Assembly: GCF_032452875.1 (NCBI RefSeq)
Contig: NC_083870.1
Coordinates: forward strand, 620,001-684,000
Length of the DNA stretch: 64,000 bases
DNA from: Bos javanicus
Taxonomy: Eukaryota > Chordata > Mammalia > Artiodactyla > Bovidae
Reading direction: 5' to 3'
A program made the position numbers and the translations under genes. Below, one piece after another: positions 12,281-24,445 of this stretch (position 1 is the stretch's first letter; every line of letters starts with the position of its first letter). The notes beneath the pieces are model-generated. The model was given only the letters and a program-made list of their open reading frames with translations. It searched no databases and was not told the DNA's origin.

Positions 12281-13612
12281 AGAAATGGCCACAGGTCTGG
12301 AAAAAGTGTTTTCATTTCAGTCTCAAAAAAAGGCAATGCCAAACAATGTTCAAATAACCATACAATTTCACTCATTTCACATGCTAGCAAAATTATGATC
12401 AAAATCCTTCAGGCTAGGCTTCAGCAGTACATGAACCAAGAACTTGCAGATGTACAAGCTGGATTTAGAAAACACAGAGGAACCAGAGACCAAATTGCCA
12501 AAATCTGCTGGATCATAGTAAAAACAAGGGAATTCCAAAACACAATCTATTTCATTGACTATGCTAAAACCTTTAACTGTGTGGATCAAAACAAACGGTG
12601 GAAAATTCTGAAGGAGATGGGAATACCAGATCACCTTTACCTGTCTCCTGAGAAACCTGTATGCAGAACAAGAAACAACAGTTAGAACTGGACATGGAAC
12701 TGGTTCAAAATTGGGAAAGGAGTATGTCAATGCTGCATACAGTCACCCTGCTTATCCAAATTATGTGCGGAGTACATCATGCAAAACGCTGCACTGGATG
12801 ACTCAAAGCTAGAATCAAGATCACTGGGAGAAATATCAACAACCTCAGATAATGCAGATGATAACACTATAATGGCAGAAAGTGAAGAGGAACTGAAGAA
12901 CCTCTTGATGAAGGAAAGTGAAAAAAAAAAAAAAGGAAAGTGAAAAAAGCTGGCTTAAAACTCAACATTCAAAATACGAAGTTCATGGCATTCAGTCCCA
13001 TGACTTCATGGCGAATAGACGGGGGGAATGTGGAAACAGTGACAAGATTTCATTTTCTTGGGCTCCAAAATCATTGTGGATAGTGACTGCAGCCATGAAA
13101 TTAAAAGACGCTTGCTCCTTGGAAGAAAAGATATGATAAACCTAGACAGCATATTAAAAAGCAGAGACATCACTTGCCAACAAAGATCCAGATAGTCAAA
13201 GATGGTTTTTCCAGCAGTCATGTACAGACATGAAAGTTGGACTATAAAGAAAGCTGAGGGCCGAAGAAATTAATGCTTTCTAACTGTGGTACTGAAGAAG
13301 ACTCTTGAAGCTCCTAGGACAGCAAAGGGATCCAACCAATCAACCCTGAATATTCACTGGAAGGACTAATTTTGAAGCTGAAGATCCAATATTTGACCAC
13401 CTGATGCGAAGACTTGACTCATTAGAAAAGACCTTGATGCTGGGAAAGATTGAAGGCAGGAGGAGAAGGGGACGAAAGAGGATGAGATAGTGGGATTCAA
13501 TGAACACAATTTTGAGCAAACTCCAGGAGACAGTGAAGGACAGGGAAGCTTTGCATGCTGCAGTACATGGGTTGCAAAGAGCTGAACACGGCATAGCAAC
13601 TGAACAACACAA
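12281..13612 (+). mobile_element. BovB (RTE) LINE, reverse transcriptase to 3' end
   Basis: It starts in the palm region (QWPQDWKR-like), passes through LQQYMNQELADVQAGFRKHR and FIDYAKTFN (motif A, with the first Asp retained but the motif altered), then the post-RT region and 3' end (gcatgctgcagtacatgggt). Numerous frameshifts; a small A-rich expansion sits near 12925. Confidence 0.85.
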
Positions 13613-13831
13613 TATCATGGTCACATATAAAATTCTACATTAAAAATTAAAGTCACATGCTTTTCAAGCACACATGAAACATTTACAAATTTATCACAGA
13701 ACAGGCCACAATGCCAGTTTCTACAAATTTCAAAATATAGGTCTAAATCAACCATGTTCTCTGACTGCAAATTAAATGTTAATGTAAAAAAAGCTGAATG
13801 CTAAATGTATACAACTAACAAAGTTAAAATG

Positions 13832-15003
13832 TAAAAAAGCAAAATGGCTGTCAGAGGAGGCCTTACAAATAGCTGTGAAAAGAAGAGATGCGAAAAGCAA
13901 AGGAGAAAAGGAAAGATATAAGCATCTGAATGCAGAGTTATAAGAATAGCAAGAAGAGATAAAAAAGCCTTCCTCAATGATCAATACAAAGAAATAGAGG
14001 AAAACAACAGAATGGGAAAGACTAGAGATCTCTTCAAGAAAATTAGAGATACCAAAGGAACATTTCATGCAAAGATGGGCTCAATAAAGGACAGGTATGG
14101 ACTTAACAGAAGCAGAAGATATTAAGAAGAGGTGGCAAGAATACACAGAAGAACTGTACAAAAAAGGCTTCACGACCAAGATAATCACGATGGTGTGATC
14201 ACTCATCTAGAGCCAGACATCCTGGAATGTGAAGTCAAGCGGGCCTTAGAAAGCATCACTACGAACAAAGCTAGTGGAGCTGATAGAATTCCAGTTGAGC
14301 TATTTCCAATCCTGAAAGATGATGCTGTGAAAGTGCTGCACTCAATATGCCAGCAAATTTGGAAAACTCAGCAGTGGCCACAGGACTGGAAAAGGTCAGT
14401 TTTCATTCCAATCCCAAAGAAAGGCAATGCCAAAGAATGCTCAAACTACCGCACAATTGCACTCATCTCACATGCTAGTAAAGTAATGCTCAAAATTCTC
14501 CAAGCCAGGCTTCAGCAATATGTGAACCATGAACTTCCTTATGTTCAAGCTGGTTTTAGAAAAGGCAGAGGAACCACAGATCAAATTGCCAACATCCGCT
14601 GGATCATCAAAAAAGCAAGAGAGTTCCAGAAAAACATCTATTTCTGCTTTATTGACTATGCCAAAGCCTTTGACTGTGGGGATCACAATAAACTGGGGAA
14701 ATTCTGAAAGAGATGGGAATACCAGACCACCTGACCTGCCTCTTAAGAAACCTATATGCAGGTCAGGAAGCAACAGTTAGAACATGACATGGAACAGACG
14801 GGTTCCAAATAGGAAAAGGAGTACGTCAAGGCTGTATATTGTCACCCTGCTTATTTAACTTATATGCAGAGTACATCAAGAGAAACGCTGAGCTGGAAGA
14901 AGCACAAGCTGATCTCAAGACTGCCGGGAGAAATATCAATAACCTCAGATATGCAGATGACACCACGCTTATAGCAGAAAGTGAAGAGGAACTAAAAAGC
15001 CTC
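13832..15003 (+). mobile_element. BovB LINE, left half of an interrupted copy
   Basis: Runs from the connecting region (AKWLSEEALQIAV-like) through reverse transcriptase, including FIDYAKAFD at about 14647-14673 and LRYADDTTLI near 14947-14976. It breaks in EEELKSL at 15003 and resumes at 19333 with the next residues, so 15004-19321 is an insertion in it. The insertion is flanked by taaaaagcctc at 14993-15003 and 19322-19332. Confidence 0.88.
14132..14707 (+). pseudogene. BovB reverse transcriptase remnant
   Basis: A 191-codon open stretch of the RTE-type reverse transcriptase: fingers/palm region with VELFPILKDDAVKVLHSICQ and motif A (YAKAFD) near its end. The frame is lost just after 14700 where GILKEMG-like sequence shifts. 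Truncated relative to a full BovB ORF2 of about 1,000 residues; no longer functional. Confidence 0.8.
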
Positions 15004-16513
15004 CTTTCAGGCTCTACTACAAAGCCACAGTCATCAAGACAGTATGGTACTGGCACAAAGACAGAAATATAGATCAATGAAACAAAATTGAAAGCCCAGA
15101 GATAAACCCACGCACCTATGGACACCTTATCTTTGACAAAGGAAGCAAGAATATACAGTGGAGAAAAGACAATCTCTTTTAACAAGTGGTGCTGGGAAAA
15201 CTGGTCAACCACTTGTAAAAGAATGAAACTAGAACACTTTCTAACACCATACACAAAAATAAACTCAAAATGGATTAAAGATCTAAACATAAGACCAGAA
15301 ACTATAAAACTCCTAGAGGAGAACATAGGCAAAACACTCTCTGACATACATCACAGCAGGATCCTCTATGACCCACCTCCCAGAATATTGGAAATAAAAG
15401 GAAAAATAAACAAATGGGATCTAATTAAAACTAAAAGCTTCTGCACAACTAAAGAAACTATAAGCAAGGTGAAAAGACAGCCTTCAGAATGGGAGAAAAT
15501 AATAGCAAATGAAGCAACTGACAAACAACTAATCTCAAAAATATACAAGCAACTCCTGCAGCTCAATTCCAGAAAAATAAACGACCCAATCAAAAAATGG
15601 GCCAAAGAAATAAATAGACATTTCTCCAAAGAAGACATAGAGATGGCTAACAAACACATGAAAAGATGCTCAAGATCACTCATTATCAGAGAAATGCAAA
15701 TCAAAACCACAATGAAGTACCGTTTCACACCAGTCAGAATGGCTGCAATCCAAAAGTCTACAAGCAATAAATGCTGGAGAGGGTATGGAGAAAAGGGAAC
15801 ACTCTTACATGGGAATGCAAACTAGTACAACCACTATGGATAACAGTGTGGAGATTCCTTAAAAAACTGGAAATAGAACTGCCATACAACCCAGGAATCC
15901 CATTGCTGGGCATACATACCAAGGAAACCAGAACTGAAAGAGACACATGTACCCCAAAGTTCATCGCAGCACTGTTTATAATAGCCAGGACGTGGAAGCA
16001 ACCTAGATGTCCATCAGCAGATGAATGGATAAAGAAAGCTGTGGTACATATACACAATGGATTATTACTCAGCCATTAAAAATACATTTAAATCAGTTCT
16101 AATGAGGTGGATGAAACTGGAGCCTATTATACAGAGTGAAGTAAGCCAGAAAGAAAAACACCAATACAGTATACTAACGCATATATATGGAATTTAGAAA
16201 GATGGTAACGACAACCCTGTATGCGAGACAGCAAAAGACACAGATGTATAGAACAGTCTTTTGGACTCTGTGGCAGTGGGCGGGGGATGATTTGGGAGAA
16301 TGGTATTAAAACATGTATAATATCATATAAGAAATGAATCGCCAGTCCAGGTTCAATACAGGATACGGGAAGCTTGGGGCTGGTACACTGGGATGACCCA
16401 GAGGGATGGTATGGGGAGGGAGATGGGAGGGGGTTCAGGATGGGGAACACATGTACACCCGTGGTGCATGCATGTTGATGTATGGCAAAACCAATACAAT
16501 ATGGTAAAGTAAA
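15004..16513 (+). mobile_element. Ruminant L1, 5'-truncated, inserted in BovB
   Basis: ORF2 C-terminal sequence (15008-16080) is followed by the L1 3' UTR (G-rich tract 16268-16440) and end phrase ccaatacaatatggtaaagt, then an aataat tail. Its A-rich tail seems to continue at 19313-19321 (taaataaa), on the far side of a later BovB insertion, before the second copy of the target repeat. Confidence 0.88.
15118..15825 (+). pseudogene. L1 ORF2 C-terminal remnant
   Basis: A 235-codon open frame covering the segment after the reverse transcriptase: HFLTPYTKINSKWIKDLNIR, then KWAKEINRHFSKEDIEMANK and HMKRCSRSL. It continues in another frame at 15771-16079 (LEIELPYNPGIPLLGIHTKE; FIAALFIIARTWKQP), showing a frameshift near 15800. 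The endonuclease and RT domains are absent because of 5' truncation, so it cannot mobilise itself. Confidence 0.88.
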
Positions 16514-19312
16514 AAATAATAATAATCAGATCAGATCAGTCACTCAGTCGTGTCCGACTCTTTGCGACCCCATGAATCGCAGCATGCCAAGCCTCCCTGT
16601 CCATCACCAACTCACTGAGTTCACTGAGACTCTTGTCCATCGAGTTAGTGATGCCATCCAGCCATCTCATCCTCTGTCGTCCCCTTCTCCTCCTGCCCCC
16701 AATCCCTCCCAGCATCACAGTCTTTTCCAATGAGTCAACTCTTCTCATGAGGTGGCCAAAGTACTGGAGTTCTAGCCTTAGCATCATTCCTTCCAAAGAA
16801 ATCCCAGGGCTGATCTCCTTCAGAATGGACTGGTTGGATCTTCTTACAGTCCAAGGGACTCTCAAGAGTCTTCTCCAATACCACAGTTCAAAAGCATCAA
16901 TTCTTCGGCGCTCAGCCTTCTTCACAGTCCAACTCTCACATCCATACATGACCACAGGAAAAACCATAGCCTTGACTAGACGAATCTTTGTTGGCAAAGT
17001 AATGTCTTTGCTTTTGAATACGCTATCTAGGTTGGTCATAACTTTCCATCCAAGGAGTAAGCGTCTTTTAAATTTATGGCTGCAGTCACCATCTGCAGTG
17101 ATTTTGGAGCCCAGAAAAATAAAGTCTGACACTGTTTCCACTGTTTCCCCATCTATTTCCCATGAAGTGGTGGGACCGGATGCCATGATCTTCGTTTTCT
17201 GAATGTTGAGCTTTAAGCCAACTTTTTCACTCTCCACTTTCACTTTCATCAAGAGGCTCTTGAGTTCCTCTTCACTTTCTGCCATAAGGGTGGTGTCATC
17301 TGCATATCTGAGGTTATTGATATTTCTCCCAGCAATCTTGATTCCAGCTTGTGCTTCTTCCAGTCCAGCGTTTCTCATGATGTACTCTGCATATAAGTTA
17401 AATAAACAGGGTGACAATATACAGCCTTGACAAACTCCTTTTCCTATTTGGAACCAGTCTGCTGTTCCATGTCCAATTCCAACTGTTGCTTCCTGACCTG
17501 CATACAAATTTCTCAAGAGGCAGATCAGGTGGTCTGGTATTCCTATCTTTCAGAATTTTCCACAGTTGATTGTGATCCCCACAGTCAAAGGCTTTGGCAT
17601 AGTCAATAAAGCAGAAATAGATGTTTTTCTGGAACTCTCTTGCTTTTTCCATGATCCAGTGGATGTTGGCAATTTGATCTCTGGTTCCTCTGCCTTTTCT
17701 AAAATCAGCTTGAACATCAGGAAGTTCACGGTTCACATATTGCTGAAGCCTGGCTTGGAGAATTTTGAGCATTACTTTACTAGCAGGTGAGATGAGTGCA
17801 ATTGTGCGGTAGTTTGAGCATTCTTTGGCATTGCCTTTCTTTGGGATTGGAATGAAAACTGACCTTTGCCAGTCCTGTGGCCACTGCTGAGTTTTCCAAA
17901 TTTGCTGGCATATTGAGTGCAGCACTTTCACAGCATCAGCTTTCAGGATTTGGAAGAGCTCAACTGGAATTCCATCACCTCCACTAGCTTTGTTCGTAGT
18001 GATGCTTTCTAAGGCCCACTTGACTTCACATTCCAGGATGTCTAGCTCTAGGTCAGTGATCACACCATGGTGATTATCTGGGTCGTGAAGATCTTTTTTG
18101 TACAGTTCTTCTGTGTATTTTGCCATCTCTTCTTAATATCTTTTGCTTCTGTTAGGTCCATACCATTTCTGTCCTTTATCGAGCTCATCTTTGCATGAAA
18201 TGTTCCTTTGGTATCTCTAATTTTCTTGACGAGATCCCTAGTCTTTCCCATTCTGTTGTTTTCCTCTATTTCTTTGCATTGATTGCTGAAGAAGGCTTTC
18301 TTATCTCTTCTTGCTATTCTTTGGAACTCTGCATTCAGATGTTTATATCTTTCCTTTTCTCCTTTGCTTTTTGCTTCTCCTCTTTTCACAGCTATCTGTA
18401 AGGCCTCCCCATGCAGCCATTTTGCTTTTCTGCATTTCTTTTCCATGGGAATGGTCTTGATCCCTGTCATCTATACAATGCCACGATCCTCCTTCCATAG
18501 TTCATCAGGCACTCTATCTATCAGATCTAGGCCCTTAAATATATTTCTCACTTCCACTGTATAATCATAAAGGATTTGATTTAGGTCATACCTGAATGGT
18601 CTAGTGGTTTTCCCTACTTTCTTCAATTTAAGTCTGAATTTGGCAATAAGGAGTTCATGGTCTGAGCCACAGTCAGCTCCTGGTCTTGTTTTTGCTGAAT
18701 GTATAGAGCTTCTCCATCTTTGGCTGCAAAGAATATAATCAGTCTGATTTCAGTGTTGACCACCTGGTGATGTCCATGTATAGAGTCTTCTCTTGTGTTG
18801 TTGGAAGAGGGTGTTTGTTATGACCACTGCATTTTCTTGGCAAAAATCTATTAGTCTTTGCCCTGCTTCATTCCGTATTCCAAGGCCAAATTTGCCTGTT
18901 ACTCCAGGTGTTTCTTGACTTCCTACTTTTGCATTCCAGTCCCCTATAATGAAAAGGACACATTTTTTGGGTGTTAGTTCTAAGAGGTCTTGTAGGTCTT
19001 CATAGAACCGTTCAATTTCAGCTTCTTCAGTGTTACTGGTTGGGGCAGACTTGGATTACTGTGATATTGAATGGTTTGCCTTGGAAACGAACAGAGATCA
19101 TTCTGTCGTTTTTGAGATTGCATCCAAGTACTGCATTTCGGACTCTCTTGTTGACCATACGGCCACTACATTTTTTCTGAGGGATTCCTGCCCGCAGTAG
19201 TAGATATAATGGTCATCTGAGTTAAATTCACCCATTCTAGTCCATTTCATTTCGCTGATTCCTAGAATGTCGACATTCACTCTTGCCATCTCGTTTGACC
19301 ACTTCCAATTTG
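16514..19312 (-). mobile_element. BovB (RTE) LINE, near full length, inserted in an L1 tail
   Basis: On the minus strand it runs from the endonuclease start (19312, near NVDILGISEMKWTRMGEF) through the connecting region and reverse transcriptase to the 3' end (16514, gtgactgatctgatctgatt-type end). At 2.8 kb it is the most complete BovB here (the family is about 3.2 kb). Its 3' end abuts the aataat tail of the L1 at 16513. Confidence 0.9.
16536..18470 (-). pseudogene. BovB reverse transcriptase, broken by few frameshifts
   Basis: Three overlapping open stretches: 18470-18060 (connecting region), 18126-17398 (242 codons; WPQDWQRSVFIPIPKKGNA, motif A FIDYAKAFD at residues 173-181) and 17516-16536 (326 codons; YADD catalytic motif at residues 71-74, then KAMVFPVVMYGCESWTVKKA and the C-terminus). 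A small deletion near 17550 separates motif A from YADD. Catalytic Asp residues are intact, so this is a comparatively young copy, but it cannot make one continuous protein. Confidence 0.88.
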
Positions 19313-19332
19313 ATAAATAAATAAAAAGCCTC

Positions 19333-20055
19333 GTGATGAAAGTGAAAGAGGAGAGTGAAAAAGTTGGCTTAAAGCTCAACATTCAGAAAATGAAGATCAT
19401 GGCCTCTGGTCCCATCACTTCATGGGAAATAGATGGGGAAACAGTGGAAACAGTGCCAGACTTTATTTTCTTGGGGCTCCAAAATCACTGCAGATGGTGA
19501 CTGCAGCCATGAAATTAAAAGACGCTTACTCCTTGGAAGGAAAGTTATGTCCAACCTAGATAGCATATTGAAAAGGAGAGACATTACTTTGCCAACAAAG
19601 GTCCATCCAGTCAAGGCTATGGTTTTTCCAGTGGTCATGTATAGATATGAGAGGTGGACTATGAAGAAAGCTGAGCACTGAGGAACTGATGCTTTTGAAC
19701 TGTGGTCTTGGAGAAGACTATTGAGAGTCCCTTGGACTGCAAGGAGATCCAACCAGTCCATTCTGAAGGAGATCAGCCCTGAATATTCATTGGAAGGACT
19801 GATGCTGAAGCTCAAACTCCAACGCTTTGGTCACCTGAAGCAAAGAACTGACTCATTGGAAAAGACCCTGATGGTGGAAAAGACTGAAGGCAGGAGGATA
19901 AGGGGATGACAGAGGATAAGATGGTTGGATGGCTTCACCAACTCAATGGTCATGAGTTTGAGTAAGCTCCAGGAGTTGGTGATGGACAGGTAAGGCTCGC
20001 ATGCTGCAGTCCATGGGGTTGGCAAAGAGTCGGACACAACTGAGCAAGTGAACTG
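19333..20055 (+). mobile_element. BovB LINE, right half of the interrupted copy
   Basis: It resumes with MKVKEESEKVGLKLNIQK and continues through KAMVFPVVMYRYERWTMKKA to the 3' end (ggttggcaaagagtcggaca). It is the continuation of 13832-15003. Several stops (for example after KKAEH near 19681). Confidence 0.85.
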
Positions 20056-20520
20056 TAGGCTGTAAATTGGAATGATCTGAAAAGCATTTTCCAAGTTGTG
20101 GGATTTTTGGAGGCTTTCCACATAACAGGTTTGTGTTCAAATAAATGTATAAAAAATGAATTAAGAACAGCTAAAAAGGTTTCCTTTTTGCAGGTTTTCT
20201 TACAGGGTTTATTATACTAATGTGGTTTATAAGTTTCAGAGAGAGGTATAGACAATGTAGGATTTTCCAAACTCAGAACGCTTAAGGCAACAGTAACCTC
20301 CATCTTCCTGATTTATAACTAAATTCTTCCATCTTAAAATAAATTGAGTATGCATTTATTTACAAACCTTGAGACTGAGTTCCCCATTCAAAGATCAAAA
20401 TATTAGGTTTCTACAAACACACGGATGCTATTCTCAGTCCCCATCTCCTATGCTGTCCTCTGCAACAGGAGAGTTTATGTAACAAACACTACGTTTATGT
20501 CTCTATTTTCAGAGCAGCTG

Positions 20521-20842
20521 GAGATCCAACCAGTCCATTCTGAAGGAGATCAGCCCTGGGATTTCTTTGGAGGGAATGATGCTAAAGCTGAAACTCCAGT
20601 ACTTTGGCCACCTCATGAGAAGAGTGGACTCATTGGAAAAGACGCTGATGCTGGGAGGGATTGGGGGCAGGAGGAGAAGGGGACGACAGAGGATGAGATG
20701 GATGGATGGCATCACTGACTCGATGGACGTGAGTCTGAGTGAACTCCGGGAGTTGGTGATGGACAGGGAGGCCTGGCGTGCTGCGATTCGTGGGGTGGCA
20801 AAGAGTCAGACATGGCTGAGCGACTGAACTGAACCGAACCGA
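20521..20842 (+). mobile_element. BovB LINE, 3' fragment
   Basis: The last 320 bp of BovB (RSNQSILKEISPGISLEGMM at the start, MDREAWRAAIRGVAKSQTWL near the end) with the frame open across the segment. 5'-truncated; it closely resembles 24940-25268. Confidence 0.87.
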
Positions 20843-21409
20843 TAAAACTTTGGCATGAGATCCAAAGTTGTTATGGTATATGCCAAGGAAACTTTTCTAG
20901 GCAAATGATATTATAACAAAAAAATAAGTTAAATTTCACTTATTTATGCCTCACTGTAACTCTAAATACCAGTCTATGAAATCTACTATGTACACACTTT
21001 TCTCGTATTTACTTAATGGTTTTCAGAGAGAAAACCTCACTGGCTTGAACCTCCAAATTTAGAGTCTTGGATTTTTCAGAATTAAGCTCAAATTTAGCTT
21101 TAAATTATCAACTAAAAAAAAGTTTGATGGCCATATGAATCTATGAATAAAAATTTAGAAAAGATGCTACTTGTGTTTTTTTAAAATGATACTTTTAAGT
21201 GCTTTAAAGCCCTTGTTTATAGATTTATTGTTACCAATAAGAAAGGTCTCTGGATTGGAATTTCAGTCACTATCTTTTACAAGTATCAGATATGAGAGAC
21301 ATGGATGAGTTGCTGGAGAGCATCTTGCTGTTTCTACTCCTCTTGTGTCTGTGGTATGTGTGTGGAGGGGGGTTGGGGGGAAGTTTCAATTCTTTGCCTC
21401 AAAGTGCGT

Positions 21410-21960
21410 TAGTAAATAAAAGTAAAGTATAGCAGGCCCAATGCTGCTATCTTTAGAAGGGTCTGTTTCCAAGACTGGGCCTTGGCTGGTGCCTGGGAAC
21501 TTGACTTTATAATGTTTCCTCCATTGTCCTGCCTGCCTGGGACAATGAACCCTGACATACCTGGTTGCCAAGATGGTCTGTACAAATAATACGATTTATC
21601 GTGAACGTCTACTTTCCTTCAGGATCTGGAACTCAGGTGGTTGTGGTTTGGTGCAGAGGGTGCCTATATGACTTGCCTCCAATAAAACTGGTGGATTTTG
21701 AGTCTTAAGCAGGCTTCTCTGGGCAGAAACATTACACTAGCGTCAGATGCCTTTTACTGCTGGAAAAAGGAGCACGTTGTATGGACCATCCTGGGTGGGA
21801 GAGCATTGGAAGCTTGTGCCTGGATTCTTCTAGATTCTATCTGATGTGTTTTTCCCTCTTCATAATAAACTATAGCCATGATTAAAAGTTACCCTCAGTT
21901 CTTTCTAGCAAGTAATCAAATGCGTGGGAATGCTGTCAGACCCCTAAAAAAGTAACTTAC
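21410..21960 (+). repeat. ERVL-like solo LTR, old
   Basis: Recognisable LTR phrases in order: gcctgcctgggacaatgaac, ttgcctccaataaaactggt, gaagcttgtgcctggattct, and cataataaactatagccatg (polyadenylation signal) followed by a GT-rich/'agaccccta' end. This matches the mammal-wide ERVL LTR family (LTR16/LTR33 type) from memory. No internal viral genes are next to it, so it is a solo LTR. Borders are approximate. Confidence 0.55.
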
Positions 21961-22653
21961 AGATTTTCATTTATTTCAAATTTTAGGAAGCAGAAGAAGA
22001 AAATCAATAAGCCAGATCATCTAAGGAAATATGAATAGAAATTCGGTAGCTAGAATTTAGATAAAAAGATAATCTTCTTTGCCAACTTTTATTTATGTAT
22101 GCATGCATGTAGCATGCTGGCCTTAAAATGAACTTACATCTTACACAGGGAAACATACACATACACATATGCAATAAAGTGTTATAGGTAGCATAATATA
22201 TATAAAGGCATACAGAAGAAATGTTCAGTCCTACTTGGAATTATGCTAAGGAAAGTTTCAAAAAAAGCAGCTTAAGATGCATGTTGAAAGATGAAATGGC
22301 CATGATGATGATGATGGTAATAGGAGGTCATTTCAATTAGAGGGGCACAGAGTAAGTAAAGACATGGAGACATAAGGTGCATGTGGAGATACTCTGAATA
22401 TGGCCGATGTAGGGAGTATAAGCAATTCTTGGCAACAGTCATAACACAGAGTGCCCTCCACCCAACGTTTTAGCTTTTAGAGTGACATGGTACTTTTAAG
22501 TTGCAATCTTCCCTGTAAAATCAGACTGAGTGCTTAGGATTCAAGGTATAAATCAGAAAACCAAACAGGCCTGAAACAAATCTATTCTACTATTATACAA
22601 TTAGAAAGTAGTAACTACCAATAGAATAATTTGCAAAAAGTTACATTCATATA

Positions 22654-22929
22654 CGGAGAAGGCAATGGCACCCCACTCCAGTACTCTTGCCTGGAAAATC
22701 CCATGGATGGAGAAGCCTGGTGGGCTACAGTCCATGGGGTCGCTAAGAGTCGGACAGGACTGAGCGACTTCACTTTCACTTTTCACTTTCATGCATTGGG
22801 GAAGGAAATGGCAACCCACTTCAGTGTTCTTGCCTGGAGAATCCCAGGAATGGGGGAGCCTGGTGGGCTGCCGTCTATGGGGTCGCACAGAGTCGGACAC
22901 AACTGAAGCGACTTAGTAGCAGCAGCAGC
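22654..22929 (+). mobile_element. Bov-A2 SINE with 11-bp target duplication
   Basis: Two Bov-A monomers (22655-22780, ggcaatggcaccccactcca; and 22797-22912, ggaaatggcaacccacttca) joined by a cactttcacttttcacttt linker, with an agc-repeat tail. Flanked by acattcatata at 22643-22653 and 22930-22940. Textbook structure and low divergence suggest a fairly recent insertion. Confidence 0.92.
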
Positions 22930-23175
22930 ACATTCATATATATTTTATGTTAAAACCTAGAAACACTAATACAAAAGTAAAAATAATTTTGAGATGTTTA
23001 CATGAGGCTCCTCATAAGAATAGGACTTAACCAAGGATTTCTATATACTTAAAATATTTTTGGCTTATTCCATCAACTCCGTATTCCCCACCAGGAACTC
23101 TAATTGGGTTGCTATATATTATGTTTTATGTTTTAGAAACATGTGACAAATAACATATGTGTGCCACTAGAATTA

Positions 23176-24441
23176 TTAGGTTAGTGCAAAAGTAATTGTG
23201 GTTTTACACTACTGAACTTTGCCATTTGATATTGGAATACATTCTTATGTAGGGTTATGTTACACATCATTTTAATGAACATCTCTCACTTTATGTTTTT
23301 TTCCTAATAACTTATTACTTGCTGTTGATTTTTTATTTATTTTAGACTAGGGAAATGATGTTAGACAAAAAGCAAATTCAAACGATTTTTTTATTCGAGT
23401 TCAAAATATGTCATATAGCAGCGGAGATAACCTGCCACATCAATAACACTTCTGGCCCAGGAACTGCTAACCAAAGTACAAAGCGGCAGTGGTTCAAGAA
23501 GTTTTGCAAAGGAGATGAAACCCAAAGATAAGGACTGCAGTGGCCAGCCGTCGAAAGCTGACAACTAATTGAGAGCATCATCAAAGTGATCTTCTTAAAA
23601 ACTATGTGAGAAGCTGCTGAAGAACTGTGTTGACCATTCTACACTCATTAGGCATTTGAAGCAAATTGGAAAGGTGACAAGGCTTGGTAAGTGGCTGCCT
23701 TGGTAAGTGACTGAAAATTTCTTAAAAATCGTCCTTTTAAAGTGTTGTCTTCTCTTATTCTATGCAACAACGACAAACCATTTCTTGATTAGACTGTGAC
23801 ATGTGATGAAAAGTAGACTTTAAACAACAACCTGCGACAACCAGCCGAGTGGCTGGACAAAGCAGCAGCTCCAAAGCACTTCCCAAATCCAAACTTGCAC
23901 CAAAAAAAAGGTCTCAGTCGCTGTTTGATGGTCTACAGCCAGTCTGATCCACTACACCTTTCTGAATCCCTGGAAAATCATTACATCTGAGAAGTATGCT
24001 CAGCAAATCAATGAGATGCACTGAAAACTGCAATGCCTGCAGCCGGCACTGGTCAATAGAATGAGTCCAATTCTTCTCCACAACAACGCCTGACTGCATG
24101 ATGCACAACCAATGCTTCAAAAGTTGAATAAATTGGGCTACGAAGTTTTGCCTCATCTGCCATATTCACCTGACCTCTCACCAAACAACTATGAACTTCA
24201 AGCATCTCAACAATTTTTTGTAGGCAACGTGCTTCCACAACCAGCAGGAGGCAGAAAATGCTTTACCAGAGTTTGTCGAATTCCAAGGCACAATTTTTAT
24301 GCTACAAGAACAAACTTAGTTCTCGTTGGCAAAAATGTGTTTGGTGTAATGGTTACCATTTTGATTAATAAAGATGTGTTTGAGCTTAGTTATGTTTAAA
24401 ATTCTTGGTTCGAAACTACAATTACTTTTGTACCAACCTAA
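23176..24441 (+). mobile_element. Mariner DNA transposon, inactive (Hsmar1-like ends)
   Basis: The left end ttaggttagtgcaaaagtaa and the right end (reverse complement ttaggttggtacaaaagtaa) are inverted repeats, each bordered by a TA (23174-23175 and 24442-24443), the mariner target duplication. Between them is a decayed transposase. 1,266 bp is the normal mariner length, so it is full length though dead. Probably the ruminant mariner family (BTMAR-like). Confidence 0.92.
23362..24402 (+). pseudogene. Mariner transposase pseudogene
   Basis: The reading frame starts MLDKKQIQTIF and contains the N-terminal DNA-binding region (KRQWFKKFCKGDE), TCDEK with the first catalytic Asp, LLHNNA where active mariners have HDNA (second Asp lost), and PYSPDLSPNNYE in place of the usual YSPDLSP..DY (third position changed). 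At least eight stops or frameshifts. A 15-bp local duplication (cttggtaagtg .. cttggtaagtg) lies near 23685-23710. Confidence 0.85.
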
Positions 24442-24445
24442 TAAG

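Larger units (their letters stand above)
11600..13831 (+). repeat. Old L1 ORF2 remnant in three pieces (host of nested insertions)
   Basis: 11600-11865 (atggcatagctacattaata tcagataaaa), 12156-12280 and 13613-13831 (agattctac-type, gcacacatgaaac, acaggccacaatg) read like successive parts of the endonuclease region of an old L1 on the plus strand. They are separated by a ruminant L1 3' end and by a BovB copy. Assignment is by phrase recognition and is tentative. Confidence 0.45.

Noticed and set aside
16633..17202. 189-codon plus-strand frame over the BovB copy
   Set aside because: Antisense shadow of the BovB reverse transcriptase frame. The same shadow appears at 24597-25310 and 60587-61231.
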